Shown here one piece after another: positions 20,761-31,838 of a stretch of 64,000 nt of DNA. The DNA is from Muraenolepis orangiensis (Eukaryota; Chordata; Actinopteri; Gadiformes; Muraenolepididae). Made by a program: the position numbers and the translations under genes. The stretch's first letter is position 1. Every line of letters starts with the position of its first letter. Below the pieces are notes generated by a model. That model did no database searches. It had not been told where the DNA came from and saw only the letters and a program-made list of their open reading frames with translations. The stretch is taken from assembly GCA_027704905.1 (NCBI GenBank), contig CM051005.1, forward strand, positions 8,930,306 through 8,994,305. The letters are read 5' to 3'.

Positions 20761-21221
20761 TTGTGTGTTAATCAGGTTAATAATTACTTAATCAAATACT
20801 TTGTATTTGGTTAAGCTGTAAACAGGCTGTATTCTCTTTTTTAGTGCATTGTTTTTACTCGAAATAAACAAACATCAATAATTGTTACTTCTACACAATA
20901 GCCTATAGCAATGTTTTTCATCACATCACAGCCAACCTTAAAACTGGACATACGTGGAAATTAAGTCAATGTTTGTAAACACGAAACATCGCTTTATTTT
21001 CTCTGTATAATATTACTGTTTATTATGCAATAGACTCAATAATACTTGAGTGATGGACTTGACCAATGAGATCAATTGAAGTGAACACCTGTCTGTTTAT
21101 ATCTTGTGGGCGTGTCAATAAAAAAGACCACTCCGTTCGGGAATGGATTCCAGTTGACCTTTTTGTCTGATTTCCACAGATGGTGGGATCCACAGGATTT
21201 TGTTGAGGGCAAGGGTAAAAC
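20761..21221. other. CYP8B-B distal upstream region
   Basis: AT-rich duplicated sequence with no host gene recognised. It includes a small exon-like island at about 21134-21213: TTTTTGTCTGATTTCCACAG, about 35 bp, then a GGTAAAAC donor-like site. The same island recurs near 36555, 50900 and 54500. Confidence 0.5.
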
Positions 21222-21310
21222 AAATTCAGATTCAGATAACTTTATTTATCCCGAGGGAAATTAAGGTGCAACAGTTGAAACAGGGGGAATAAATGCACAC
21301 ACAAATATAC
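21222..21310 (-). mobile_element. L2 LINE 3' tail (left piece)
   Basis: On the minus strand it reads CACCTTAATTTCCCTCGGGATAAATAAAGTTATCTGAATCTGAA. This is the characteristic end and microsatellite tail of fish L2/Maui elements. It is split from its upstream part (30717-30996) by a solo LTR and by Gypsy-1. Confidence 0.8.
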
Positions 21311-21390
21311 TGTAACGGACCACTTGAGATTAAACATGTCTAGGCAATATCCTTTGCTGTTTTCAGAATAATATTCAGTATGTATGTATG
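21311..21390 (+). mobile_element. Solo LTR (TGTAACGG family), left piece split by Gypsy-1
   Basis: First 80 bp of a solo LTR whose remainder is at 30156-30716. Uninterrupted copies are at 36737-37381, 51055-51698 and 54677-55318. Confidence 0.82.
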
Positions 21391-22424
21391 TGTAGCCGGT
21401 CTGGGCCTACTTCTCAGCAGACCCTTGCTACGACTCTGCGTTGTGTTGTGCGTGTTTGATGGACAAGGAGATTCGGTTGTTGTCTTTAGCCGAAACTGTG
21501 GCGTATTTATTCCTCTGCATGAAATAAACACAATAATGCAGCAGCATTAATACACATGGACGTCTGCAACACACCAGTCTCAGTCTGCCATGCAAACAAC
21601 TGCGTGCTAGTACTTATAAAACATTCAGATATAAAATCTGTCACAATAGATCACAATACACTGTACAATTACAGTTACACTGGAAATGTATGCACCACCG
21701 GCTAATTAGTATTTTTAGACATGTAAATAAAACAATAAAATAAACACATAGTACAAAACACAATAGACCAAAAACATGGGAGCAACAAACATACCTGCAT
21801 GAAATAAACACAATAATGCAGCAGCATTAATACACATGGACGTCTGCAACACACCAGTCTGTGGTGGGGAAAAGACGCCATTAAACATGCTGCAGGTGCT
21901 GTGTGTGAGTCCTCGCACGTGCTGCTAAACAGTACACTTAACTAAAAGTTTGCTAAAACACTCAAACTTCTGCAAAACAACTACACAGCAACACATTAGC
22001 TCCATGGAATGATATTATAACCTTGTTTCACAGTTTAAGATTATATAAACACTGTAAACATAATTTAGAACAGAAATCTGAAATTCAGAAATTCAACTAA
22101 TGTACACCTTGTAAGTCGCTTTGGATAAAAGCGTCTGCCAAATGCCCTAAATGTAAATGTAAATGTAAATCTACAAAGAGCACATGACAAACTCTCCTCA
22201 CCTCAGTCTGCCATGCAAACAACTGAGTGAGAGAGGGTGCAACGCAGGTAGATGACGTCACTGCCGGGAGTGAAGACTTCAAAAGAAAAGCATTAGCTCC
22301 CAAAACGGTCTTTTGTAGTAAACATACCAAAATAAAAGTGACAATAAATAATATTGGAACAATAAAATAAAACGTGAGGGATTATTGGTGGAATGCATTC
22401 CTGTATATTTATATACCTGCTACA
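21391..22424 (-). repeat. Gypsy-1 3' LTR
   Basis: TGTAGCCGG...GCTACA, 1034 bp. A stretch of about 68 bp (CTGCATGAAATAAACACAAT through AACACACCAGTCT) occurs twice inside (about 21515 and 21793). The fish repeat motif GTAAGTCGCTTTGGATAAAAG is at 22111. Polypurine tract GGAGGGGTGAA lies just inside, at 22425-22437 on the minus strand. Confidence 0.92.
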
Positions 22425-22798
22425 TTCACCCCTCCTGAATTACACCAAAATCCTGAGCGGCTGACAGGACATAACACTGACAGGGACATTAACACTGCGT
22501 TAAAACTGGCACGGGTTCACATAAAGATACCATCTTCACAATCAGCTAGAAGCTACCTGGTAAACAGGTTCAGAGAAATCAAAAGGGTGATCAACCCTTA
22601 GTCCCCTCTTAGAATTGCTTGGTGCCGTGTACACCAAACTACCCGGCCTACTTGAGTCCCAAACCATACTCGTGAGCACATACAGTAAACAGTACACTTA
22701 CAGTGACACATTGCAAAACGTAAAAAAAAACAAGGCAACGATAAAAAAAGAAACATCTCAATAAAAGAAAACAAACAAGAAGAAATAATACAGCCCCT
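22425..22798 (-). other. Gypsy-1 3' untranslated region and polypurine tract
   Basis: Region between the integrase stop and the 3' LTR. It begins on the LTR side with a polypurine tract and contains A-rich, non-coding sequence. No further gene such as env is seen. Confidence 0.7.
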
Positions 22799-25254
22799 TT
22801 AGAACAGGGTAAGAAGAGACTGGGATATCTTACTGAAAGAGTTTGCGAACCCCCTCATGCTGGTCGGCCTCTGAGCCATTGTCTCTACAAAACGGCTGAC
22901 TCTCTTAACAACCCTGCCAGCACGTGTCCTGACCACACCCTGCGTGTCTGCTTGAGTGGGTGCTTGGCTGTCTCGGCCCTGTTCTGCAACTGTTGGTAAA
23001 GTGTCAGAAATAACGGTCGGGACATGGCCTGTGTCAACCATCGACACTGAGTCTGATGTGTCAACTGCTGACGCTGTAACCGGTCTGAATGACTGGACAC
23101 TGCTTGTGTCGATCACTGATGCTGTATCTGGTACACTTGACTGATCTAGCCCTGCATCAGACTGATCTTCGTCTGTATCAGCTTCGTCACAGGACCGGTG
23201 ACTGGCAGTGTCTTCCGCCCCACTCAGTGCCCATGCGCTTGTCCTATCCTCCGAACCCTCTTCCTCTTCCAAAGAGTTGACGAGATCCTCCATCCGAGAC
23301 CCGTCCTCTGAATCATCAAGACTGTCCTCAGTCTCCGGCATGTCTCCTTGAGCAGACCCTATGGGCAGGAAGCTGATATCCAGGATAAGGTTGCGATGCA
23401 CTACCTTTGTTTTACCCTTGTCATCTTCCAACATGTAGACATGAGTCTGTGGGTTGCTGTCCACGACAGTATAGACTGTTGGTTCCCACTTGTCCGCAAG
23501 TTTCTTCTTTCCCCTCTCGCCTTTATTGGCGAGAAGTACTCTGTCTCCCACGTTCAGGCAAGTCCCCTTGATCTTTCGATTGTAACCTCTGGCTTGCTTG
23601 TCTTGCTCTTTGATGGCATGCTTTCGAGCAATGTCTGCTGCTTCATGGAGGTGGGACATAAGCGTTGTTACATAGCTGCCATAGTCAACAACCACTGGGT
23701 CGTGTAGGACCTGTTTGAACATCACATCAACGGGGAGCCTTGGAACCCGACCAAACATTAGGTGGAAGGGTGCGTACCCAGTCGTCTCATGCACTGTCGC
23801 ATTGTATGCAAATGTCAGGGTCTGGATTTGCTGGGGCCACTTGGCCTTCTCTCTCAATGGCAGTGAACGGAGCATACCCCCCAGAGTCCTGTTAAATCTC
23901 TCAGTCCCTCCGTTCCCCATGGGGTGGTAGGCTGTAGTGTGTGACTTGGAGACACCCGATAGTCTAAGCAGTTCTGCGATGAGCTCACTCTCAAAGTTGG
24001 CTCCTTGATCTGTATGTATGCGCCCCGCAAACCCATACACACAGAAGACGTTATCCCACAACTTCTTAGCAACTTGTTTCGCTTGTTGGTTTGTGCAGGG
24101 AAAGGCATGGGCCAACTTTGTGAAGTGATCTGTCAGGACAAGAACATCTACTGAACGCTGCTTGCTATCTTCCGCACTCCAGAAATCCAAACACACTAGT
24201 TCCATAGGAGCGGTAGTCCTGATACTTTCAAGCGGAGCTCTGGCAGAAGGATCCGGTGTCTTGGCCAGGATGCACCTCTGGCAGCACTTCACATAGTCCT
24301 TAATTTGGTGCTCCATTCTAGGCCAGAAGAAGCGTTGTCTTGTCAGGTAAATCGTTCTTGCCTGCCCTTGATGTCCGGCCAAGTCATGTACACCACGCAA
24401 GGCCTTGTCTACCAGACTTTGGGGCAAGACAAACTGACGCCTCTTCTGTTTGCTCAAGGGATCCTTGGTGACTCTATAGAGCACTCCATCAATGACATTA
24501 AGTCTCTCCCACTGCTTGATGAGTACCAGAGCACTTGTGTCCAGACCGTCTCTCTCCCGCCTTGAGGGTCTTCTCTGTCGACTCAGAAAAGGCATGACTC
24601 CAGAGATGCCAGGGTCAAGCTCTTGGCTTTTTCGGAGCTCTTCCAGGGAGAAGGCAGGTAGCAGATCCTGCCCTGGTGGAACAAGGTGTTGAACGGACTG
24701 GATCAACTCTGTCGCCCTGGACTCTGCAGCTGCATCCCAGTGGTCATGAGAATCAAGGACAGCTTTCACAATGTTGTTACACAGGGGCGGAGAACAATGG
24801 GACTGAGTCACAGCACCTTGTTTTGACCTCTTCGTCCGCTGACACTGGACCTTTAAGCGAAAGACATCCTGAACTCCATTTTCTCCAACTTCATCAGATT
24901 CGGCAAGCAGATTGCCATAGGACTCTGTAACAAGTCTACGCCCAACTGTCTTGGCAAACGGGTCCCGACTGAGAGCATCAGCCACTACGTTCTTGGTTCC
25001 TGCAATGTGCTTCAGACTGAAAGTATAAGGAGCGAGCTTTGCGACCCATCGTTGTTCGCAGGCGTCGAGTTTGGGCTTAGTCATTATGTATGTGAGTGGA
25101 TTATTGTCCGTCCATACTGTGAAGGAATTGCCCTTCAGCCAATGGCTGAATTTGTCACACACACTCCACTTCAACGCCAAAAACTCAAGCCGGTGAGCTG
25201 GATAATTCTTCTGAGAGCTGCTCAGTGTCTTACTTGCGAAAGCTATGGGACGGA
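22799..25254 (-). CDS. Gypsy-1 RNase H and integrase
   Basis: Open to about codon 818 when read from the RNase H segment RPIAFASKTLSSSQKNYPAHRLE. No initiator is expected because it is part of pol. RNase H motifs are TDNNPLTYI and VADALSRDP. Integrase follows with an HHCC zinc finger (HDLAGHQGQARTIY...CCQRCILAK) and a D,D-35-E core (CLDFWSAEDS, HTDQGANFES, GGTERFNRTL). A GPY/F-like C-terminal module has GDRVLLANKGERGKKKL and VVHRNL. A long acidic Ser/Thr/Asp-rich tail follows; no chromodomain is visible. A lesion near 25255 separates it from RT. Confidence 0.88.
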
Positions 25255-26781
25255 AGCATCTGATGCTTCCAAGGAAGCATCAGTTGACAGAATCAGGGGA
25301 CGTGAGAAATCAGGATGTGCAAGGACCACACAGTCCAGCAGACTTTCTTTAAGACTGTCAAAGGCGATGTCACACTCTGGAGTCCAGTCATCAGGTTTCA
25401 GTTTCCTGAATGTTCCTGCCTTCACATTCACTTTCACTTTCATCCTTCCTCTTCTCTTTTGTCCAGCAGTCAGAGCAAAGAGTGGCTTGGCAATGGAAGA
25501 GCAACTAGGGATGAAGTGCTGGTAGAAGAACACCATGCCCAAATAGGATTTGATCCTCCTTACTGAGGGTGTACATCCGTCATCTTCCATGAGATCAGAC
25601 TTCGACATAGTGGATATGACTTCCACCTTTGTGGGATCCACAGCTACTCCGCCGCCATCTATGATATGACCCAGAAACTTGACAGACGATCGCATCAGGT
25701 GACACTTCTTAGGACTCAACTTGAGGTTGTTGTCTCGCAGGCGCTGGAAGACGACCTCCAGTCTCTGTAGGGCCTCCTCTTCAGTTGATGCGAAAACAAG
25801 CAAGTCATCCAAATAACATAATAAGCTGCTGAAGTTCATGTCCCCAAATATACTCAGCATCATGCGCATAAATGAGGCAGGACTATTGCACAGTCCCTGC
25901 GGCATCCTGTTATACTCATGCAAGCCTAGCGGTGTGGTGAAGGCTGTGTATTTTTTGTCCTCTTCAGCCATGGGGACGTTGTAGAAGCCGGACGTTAAGT
26001 CCATCGTGCTGAAGAAGGTGTTCCCACCCAAGGCAGCCAAGCAGTCTGACTGATGTGGAAGAGGATGGGCGTCCTTGAGTGTTCTCGCATTCAACCACCG
26101 GAAATCGGTGCAGATCCTCAAGTTTCCGTCCTTCTTCCATACCATCACCAGTGGTGAGGCATACTCACTCACAGATTTCCGAATGATCCCTTGCTCCTCC
26201 ATGTCTGTCAAGACTTGACGTAGTTTCTGGTAGTGAGCAGGGGGTACTCTCCGGTAAGGAAGGCGGAATGTGCGATCATCGGTAAGTCGAATGCGGTGGA
26301 CAAAGCCCTTCGTCTCACCGCAGTCCATTTCATGCTTGGAGAAGACATCGTTGTAACACTCGAGCAGTTGGACTAACTTCTCCTTCCCCGTGTGGCTAGT
26401 ATGACAAGGTTGTATGTCAAGTTTGTCAAGGCCAACATCTCGCAGCCTCTGTTCGAGATCTGAAGGACTGGTTGGTGTATGGTGCTTGCCTGGGACAGCC
26501 TTGTCAATCTGACTAGAGCCTTGGAGGAGCTCAAAATCTTCTACAGCTAAGCAGGGGGACACATCTGCCAGTTTACAGTTCCTCTTCAGCGTAACTGGTC
26601 TATCAGACAGATTGGTGACCTTCATGGGGACCCACCTATCACCCCACAGAGGTGTCACGATCCGGCCAACCATGATGTTACGTGGCATGGACTTGGATGA
26701 GGTCGGCTCAACTATCACAGTGCTTCCCGGTGACATGGGAGTATCGTTAGGTAGCTTACCCCAAACGAGGTGTTCTTGCAT
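25243..26781 (-). CDS. Gypsy-1 reverse transcriptase
   Basis: About 512 codons. RT motifs are in order: YRRVPPAHYQ and VRQVL-type N-terminus, PLVMVWKKDGNLRICTDFRWLN, STMDLTSGFYNVPM (first catalytic Asp), MPQGLCNSPASF, and LLCYLDDLLVFAS (catalytic YLDD). Then come KFLGHIIDGGG and LILSTDASLEA at the start of RNase H. The frame ends where a deletion of about 50 bp and a local inverted repeat (GATGCTTCC/GGAAGCATC) join it to RNase H out of frame. It copies element RNA to DNA in intact relatives. Confidence 0.9.
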   Translation of the reverse strand: MQEHLVWGKLPNDTPMSPGSTVIVEPTSSKSMPRNIMVGRIVTPLWGDRWVPMKVTNLSDRPVTLKRNCKLADVSPCLAVEDFELLQGSSQIDKAVPGKHHTPTSPSDLEQRLRDVGLDKLDIQPCHTSHTGKEKLVQLLECYNDVFSKHEMDCGETKGFVHRIRLTDDRTFRLPYRRVPPAHYQKLRQVLTDMEEQGIIRKSVSEYASPLVMVWKKDGNLRICTDFRWLNARTLKDAHPLPHQSDCLAALGGNTFFSTMDLTSGFYNVPMAEEDKKYTAFTTPLGLHEYNRMPQGLCNSPASFMRMMLSIFGDMNFSSLLCYLDDLLVFASTEEEALQRLEVVFQRLRDNNLKLSPKKCHLMRSSVKFLGHIIDGGGVAVDPTKVEVISTMSKSDLMEDDGCTPSVRRIKSYLGMVFFYQHFIPSCSSIAKPLFALTAGQKRRGRMKVKVNVKAGTFRKLKPDDWTPECDIAFDSLKESLLDCVVLAHPDFSRPLILSTDASLEASDASVP

Positions 26782-26804
26782 TGCTAGGAGAGTGACTGAC
26801 TGCT

Positions 26805-27413
26805 TCAGCTTGACTGTGCCAATTTTGTCTGGTAGCTCCTCACCCCTCCGCGGGATGTGTTCGCCATGAGGTCCAAGAACTGTTCACACTTTGGGGATGA
26901 GGAAAGACTGCAAACGGAGATAAGCCGCCAGTAATCATCACTGTTCTTCAACTTGCGCATGAGAAACTTGATCACATTTGTGCCAATGATGAGATCATCT
27001 CGCTGGCCTGGCACCACAAGAACTGGAACGATGCAGCTCTCCCCATACACCTTCAGTTCAACTTCGTACATGCACTTCGGTTTAGTGAGTTTTCCTCCAC
27101 ACCCAACTAAAACCACTTCCTGAGTCATCGGTCTTGGTTCTGACAATACTTTTTCACTCAGCATCTTTTCCACTGCTTCTTCACTGAAAGTACAGGCCAT
27201 GGAACCTGAATCAAGCATTCCCTGCATCTGGAACATATTATTCACATTGACTGGAGCATAGAATAGCTCATCATATGGCTCAACTCTATGCGTGTTCTGT
27301 GCTATTATCGTCACACCAGCCGGTGCTGCACCGCACAACTTCACATAACACTGTTCATATTCACTGTCACTTCTGAGGGTTTGTTTGTCCTCACCCACAC
27401 GTCCCCTCTCCAA
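26805..27413 (-). CDS. Gypsy-1 aspartic protease region
   Basis: About 202 codons with the retropepsin active-site motif MLDSGSMACTFS (DSG rather than DTG), then the VPVLVVPGQRDDLIIGTNVI flap/ILG-like region. It follows Gag with a stop and 11-bp gap in another phase, so frameshifting or reinitiation would be needed. Its end drifts out of frame near 26868: the sequence continues as GEELPDKIGTVKLKQS in the RT frame. This indicates a one-base indel in this copy. Confidence 0.8.
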   Translation of the reverse strand: MERGRVGEDKQTLRSDSEYEQCYVKLCGAAPAGVTIIAQNTHRVEPYDELFYAPVNVNNMFQMQGMLDSGSMACTFSEEAVEKMLSEKVLSEPRPMTQEVVLVGCGGKLTKPKCMYEVELKVYGESCIVPVLVVPGQRDDLIIGTNVIKFLMRKLKNSDDYWRLISVCSLSSSPKCEQFLDLMANTSRGGVRSYQTKLAQSS

Positions 27414-27424
27414 ATGCGGGCCAG

Positions 27425-28846
27425 TCAGTTTAAAGGCTGCTGCTCTCGAGGTGAATGTGCGGCCTGGTCCTCCCGTCCGGGAGTGTAACTCTGACAGTCT
27501 TTCTTGATATGGCCAGGCTTAAAACAAGACAAGCACAGGCGCTCCCGCCGGCAGTGTGCTAGAGTGGAGTGTTCCATAGACTTGCATACCTTGCAGTGTT
27601 TTCTCTGGTCAGACGGGTGCTGCCTATACATTGGCTGGTTGTTTTGAGCCATCGGCTGGTCGTTCTGAGCCATCGCCTGGCTGTTCTGAGCTAGTGTGCG
27701 GTCAAGCAGGCCAATCAAAGTCTTTAGGCAATTACCATCAAACTGAGGAGCAGATGTGACATTGGCTTCAGCCTGGACTGGGGGCAACACTGGAAGGCTA
27801 GGCATAGACACCTCCTCAGGCACAGGTGTTTGAACATGAGCTGCCACATGTCTTGCTGCGCTGGGGCGGTTTGGTCTGGTGTTCAGCTGTTCTCTCATTT
27901 CGATTTGATAACGGTCAACATGCTCCTGTATTTCACCAGCTGTCCACTTCTCTGGCGCTTTGAACCGCAACACTGCAGCCAGGGAGGGATCTGGACAATA
28001 CTTGACAAACATCATGGTTACTTCTCGACGGGGATCATCAATATGTCTCCCATGTCTGCTCAAGCCCTCCTCAGCTGCATCAACAGCTTTGTTAAGGCGG
28101 ATCCAGTACTCGACAGGGTCCTCTCCTGCTACAGGCACAGTGCTGTAGAAGTCTGCAAGGGGCATACTCGAACATGACACACCACCAAAATGCTGTTTCA
28201 ATATGTCAGTTATAACTTTTGGGTTCTCGTGAGGCTTCAATAACAGATTGCTACGGAGCGTTATCTTCACAATGTCTCTGGCTTTGCCCATTAATCTAGT
28301 CAACATCTCCTGATGCTGCTCACCCAGCTGTATGCTCCTCTTCCTCAAGTACGTGTCCATGAGCTCCTCCCACTCATGCACTGAGAGCTTGTCAGACCCA
28401 TCTCCTCTGTACACAGGAGGCTCTCTCACATCGGACTGCATGACTAACTTCACACCAGTCAGGTTAAGTGTGGAGTCAACGTGCGACTGGCCTGCACCTG
28501 AGTTCTGAACCCGTGCTTGACTGCCTTCATTCGCTTGACTCTCTTCCTTTAACTGAGCTGATATAGACTGTCCCACTTGCTGGGCGATGTGTGCGATGAG
28601 ATCACTCAAAGCTGGGTCACTCCTGTCTGGGATGGCCGAAAGTGAAAAGGTAGGTCTGTCGGTAAGGGACGGGTGGCTAGGTAGACGGGTGGAGGTGAGA
28701 ACTGGGGAACCTCCATTGTCTGGAACAATAACTGGGCGGGTGTAGCTGGGCACTGGCGACATCATGTCGCCTGGACTTGCAACAAAAGAGTTAAACAGCG
28801 GTGCACCCCTCCCCAAACCAGCAACTGGAGAGTTAAATAATTCCAA
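27425..28846 (-). CDS. Gypsy-1 Gag
   Basis: Intact 473-codon Gag. It has a low-complexity N-terminus and a capsid-like region with VYRGDGSDKLSVHEWEEL, LMGKARDIVKITLRS, and PVEYWIRLNKAVDAAEEGL. There is a repeated QPMAQNNQ stretch, then zinc-binding motifs CKVCKSMEHSTLAHC and CLSCFKPGHIKKDC. Gag forms the particle and packages RNA. The ATG at 28846 lies about 280 bp inside the 5' LTR and follows an untranslated leader. Confidence 0.88.
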   Translation of the reverse strand: MELFNSPVAGLGRGAPLFNSFVASPGDMMSPVPSYTRPVIVPDNGGSPVLTSTRLPSHPSLTDRPTFSLSAIPDRSDPALSDLIAHIAQQVGQSISAQLKEESQANEGSQARVQNSGAGQSHVDSTLNLTGVKLVMQSDVREPPVYRGDGSDKLSVHEWEELMDTYLRKRSIQLGEQHQEMLTRLMGKARDIVKITLRSNLLLKPHENPKVITDILKQHFGGVSCSSMPLADFYSTVPVAGEDPVEYWIRLNKAVDAAEEGLSRHGRHIDDPRREVTMMFVKYCPDPSLAAVLRFKAPEKWTAGEIQEHVDRYQIEMREQLNTRPNRPSAARHVAAHVQTPVPEEVSMPSLPVLPPVQAEANVTSAPQFDGNCLKTLIGLLDRTLAQNSQAMAQNDQPMAQNNQPMYRQHPSDQRKHCKVCKSMEHSTLAHCRRERLCLSCFKPGHIKKDCQSYTPGREDQAAHSPREQQPLN

Positions 28847-29110
28847 ACCAGGAAGTTGCGCCCCTCTTTTTTTTTTTTAAACTTAGTTAATGTCAACAAA
28901 AACAGAAAATACTGATTCACAATAAACAATGGACATTTTTTTCAATGTCTTTTCCTTTCACTTGACACACATTTTTTCAGAAAGAACACAATGTCCTTGT
29001 AACTGTGACAAAGCCACTTCAATATAACCTTCATAAGGGAACCTCTTTTTTGTTGTTGTTTTGACGTCCGACAACCTCCGGTGACCAAGCTGGTGTTGAT
29101 CCACGATGTG

Positions 29111-29128
29111 ATCCGGGTCACGGCACCA
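29111..29128 (-). other. Gypsy-1 primer-binding site (tRNA-His type)
   Basis: The minus strand reads TGGTGCCGTGACCCGGAT one base inside the 5' LTR. It matches the known tRNA-His primer site (TGGTGCCGTGACTCGG) with one change. Confidence 0.78.
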
Positions 29129-29129
29129 A

Positions 29130-30155
29130 TGTAGCCGGTCTGGGCCTACTTCTCAGCAGACCCTTGCTACGACTCTGCGTTGTGTTGTGCGTGTTTGATG
29201 GACAAGGAGATTCGGTTGTTGTCTTTAGCCGAAACTGTGGCGTATTTATTCCTCTGCATGAAATAAACACAATAATGCAGCAGCATTAATACACATGGAC
29301 GTCTGCAACACACCAGTCTCAGTCTGCCATGCAAACAACTGCGTGCTAGTACTTATAAAACATTCAGATATAAAATCTGTCACAATAGATCACAATACAC
29401 TGTACAATTACACTGGAAATGTATGCACCACCGGCTAATTAGTATTTTTAGACATGTAAATAAAACAATAAAATAAACACATAGTACAAAACACAATAGA
29501 CCAAAAACATGGGAGCAACAAACATACCTGCATGAAATAAACACAATAATGCAGCAGCATTAATACACATGGACGTCTGCAACACACCAGTCTGTGGTGG
29601 GGAAAAGACGCCATTAAACATGCTGCAGGTGCTGTGTGTGAGTCCTCGCACGTGCTGCTAAACAGTACACTTAACTAAAAGTTTGCTAAAACACTCAAAC
29701 TTCTGCAAAACAACTACACAGCAACACATTAGCTCCATGGAATGATATTATAACCTTGTTTCACAGTTTAAGATTATATAAACACTGTAAACATAATTTA
29801 GAACAGAAATCTGAAATTCAGAAATTCAACTAATGTACACCTTGTAAGTCGCTTTGGATAAAAGCGTCTGCCAAATGCCCTAAATGTAAATGTAAATGTA
29901 AATCTACAAAGAGCACATGACAAACTCTCCTCACCTCAGTCTGCCATGCAAACAACTGAGTGAGAGAGGGTGCAACGCAGGTAGATGACGTCACTGCCGG
30001 GAGTGAAGACTTCAAAAGAAAAGCATTAGCTCCCAAAACGGTCTTTTGTAGTAAACATACCAAAATAAAAGTGACAATAAATAAATTGGAACAATAAAAT
30101 AAAACGTGAGGGATTATTGGTGGAATGCATTCCTGTATATTTTATACCTGCTACA
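29130..30155 (-). repeat. Gypsy-1 5' LTR
   Basis: 1026 bp. It differs from the 3' LTR by a 6-bp indel (CAGTTA), and by small changes near 30080 and 30138. It carries the same internal 68-bp duplication and the same fish repeat motif at 29844. Confidence 0.92.
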
Positions 30156-30716
30156 TATGCCTTGAAATGACATGTGGGATTTTACCGGAGTTCGAAACCC
30201 GTAGGCCTACATAAATCTGTCCCTATTGGCGCACCGTAGATCAGTACAGCTGGAAGCGCCTGTTAAGTGATGTAGTCGGCAGCAGGAAAGTTTCGTGCGT
30301 CTTTTTGTATCGCTTTTGTATTTCTGTGCGACTTTTTATCCTTTTGTATCCCCATGTATTGATCGTGTGTTTTAAACGGTAGAAAGGACCTTTTCGGATT
30401 ATGTTTGCATTCCTTGGAGAGCGCAGCAAGGTATGCTTTGTTGTTTATTTGATTATGGTTGGAACTCTGTAGAAGGAAATTCGTGAATGAATGTCTTGTG
30501 TAGGAGTGTAATCCTTGTAGTTTGATACCAATGTTATTTAGTTGAGTGTTTGTACTGTACTGTGGAAACCGTTATGTGAAATGTGTGTTTGTCTGTTTAT
30601 GTACGTTTCCAATGCAGTTTTCACGGTGCTAAGATGACGTCACGGATGGACAATTAAATAAAGATCGTCTTATGCATCAGTCGAGACTCTGTCGTTTGGA
30701 TCCAACAGCTGTAACA
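30156..30716 (+). mobile_element. Solo LTR (TGTAACGG family), right piece
   Basis: Continues the LTR begun at 21311 after the Gypsy-1 insertion, repeating TATG. It ends GGATCCAACAGCTGTAACA, followed by the TATAC duplication. An AATAAA signal (ATTAAATAAAGATCG, near 30655) supports plus-strand orientation. Confidence 0.82.
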
Positions 30717-30996
30717 TATACTAATACCTAAAAGCTAAAGACTAAATAATAACAAACTAACTAAACAAAACTGGTATAAACAAAAAAACGAAATTAAATC
30801 TAAATGTATTGATAGATGAATTGCACAATTTACAGTATTATTACAGTAATACGTAGGTATATACAATACACAACAATACGTATAGTGCAAATTGGCAGTA
30901 ATAAAATACTAATAATAAATAACTCTGAATACTGAAAAAGTGACATGTGAAATTGAATTTACAGTGCAAAATTACAGTGAAAGGAATTTACAGTGC
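30717..30996 (-). mobile_element. L2 LINE 3' UTR (right piece)
   Basis: Upstream part of the L2 3' UTR split by the solo LTR; it matches 57090-57400. Non-coding. Confidence 0.65.
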
Positions 30997-31289
30997 GTTG
31001 ACCAAAAATATACATGCTGTATATGTTGACAACACATTGTACAGACCGACATCATAAAGCATCAAGTTAAGTGTTCAAAGTTGAAAGTAAGTGTTGAACC
31101 ATATTACAACATTTTGAAATGACCCCGTAGACTCTGTTCTTGATACAGTTACACACATATGATGTCTTTCATGTAATACAACTGGACAATAGTTTTGTAT
31201 CATTCACAGCAGACAGCAGGCTATGTAAATACCTTTAAATGTCCTGTATTTCTAAAAAGGCCAATTGTATTTAATACTATTTCTAAAAA
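30997..31289. other. Duplicon spacer, no gene seen
   Basis: Same AT-rich spacer as 2913-3197. Confidence 0.6.
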
Positions 31290-31685
31290 AGAGATCTACA
31301 CCACTTTGTCAATTTCTTCATTAATACTGATGACACACGAATGAGAGAGGTATAGCACGTAGGCTAAATAAAGATCAACAGTTTCCAGAGGGCATTTACT
31401 TTGGAACAGTAAGCCCTCAGTAAGTTCAGTAAGTACCTCCACAAGTGTAATACAAAGAGCAAATATATGTTCATCGCAAGGTACACAACAGCGAAACACA
31501 TTGTCCTTTGGACATATCCAGGTCCTCTTCTTAAAGTGTCATGGCACAGTCCTCAGTGTCCCATAAGTTGGGGGTGGAGTACATCACATTTGGGATTCTG
31601 CCTCGCACAAAATAAAAAAAACAATTTTGGGACTTAGGGGTTAATAGATCACTGTTTTTACACGAGAGAAACTGAAACTGAAAAA

Positions 31686-31838
31686 GTAATCATGGTAATG
31701 TGGGTCGATGATTTGATAACAGCTGCAAGTGATGAAAATGCGCCGAAAGCAATAAAGGAAATGCTTACAGCAAGGTTTAAGATGAAAGATCAGCAACTAA
31801 AACACTTTCTTGGTATCGGTTTTGACCGGTTAGTTTGA
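31686..31838 (+). pseudogene. Ty1/copia RT relic, duplicon copy 5
   Basis: MWVDDLITAAS is present; the KDLGKL part is altered by a small deletion (AGATCAGCAACTAAAAC). Confidence 0.7.

Larger units (their letters stand above)
21391..30155 (-). mobile_element. Ty3/Gypsy retrotransposon, nearly full length (Gypsy-1)
   Basis: An 8765-bp minus-strand element with near-identical LTRs (21391-22424 and 29130-30155), a 4-bp duplication TATG, a tRNA-His-type primer site and a purine tract. The uninterrupted target CAGTATGTATGTATGCCTTG is seen near 36804. It encodes Gag, protease, RT, RNase H and integrase, in the usual Ty3/Gypsy order. Two frameshift or deletion lesions in pol make this copy defective. 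The LTRs differ by only a few small indels, so insertion is recent. No envelope gene is present. Confidence 0.95.

Noticed and set aside
25007..25525. Plus-strand 172-codon frame
   Set aside because: Antisense to Gypsy-1 RT/RNase H; no domain.
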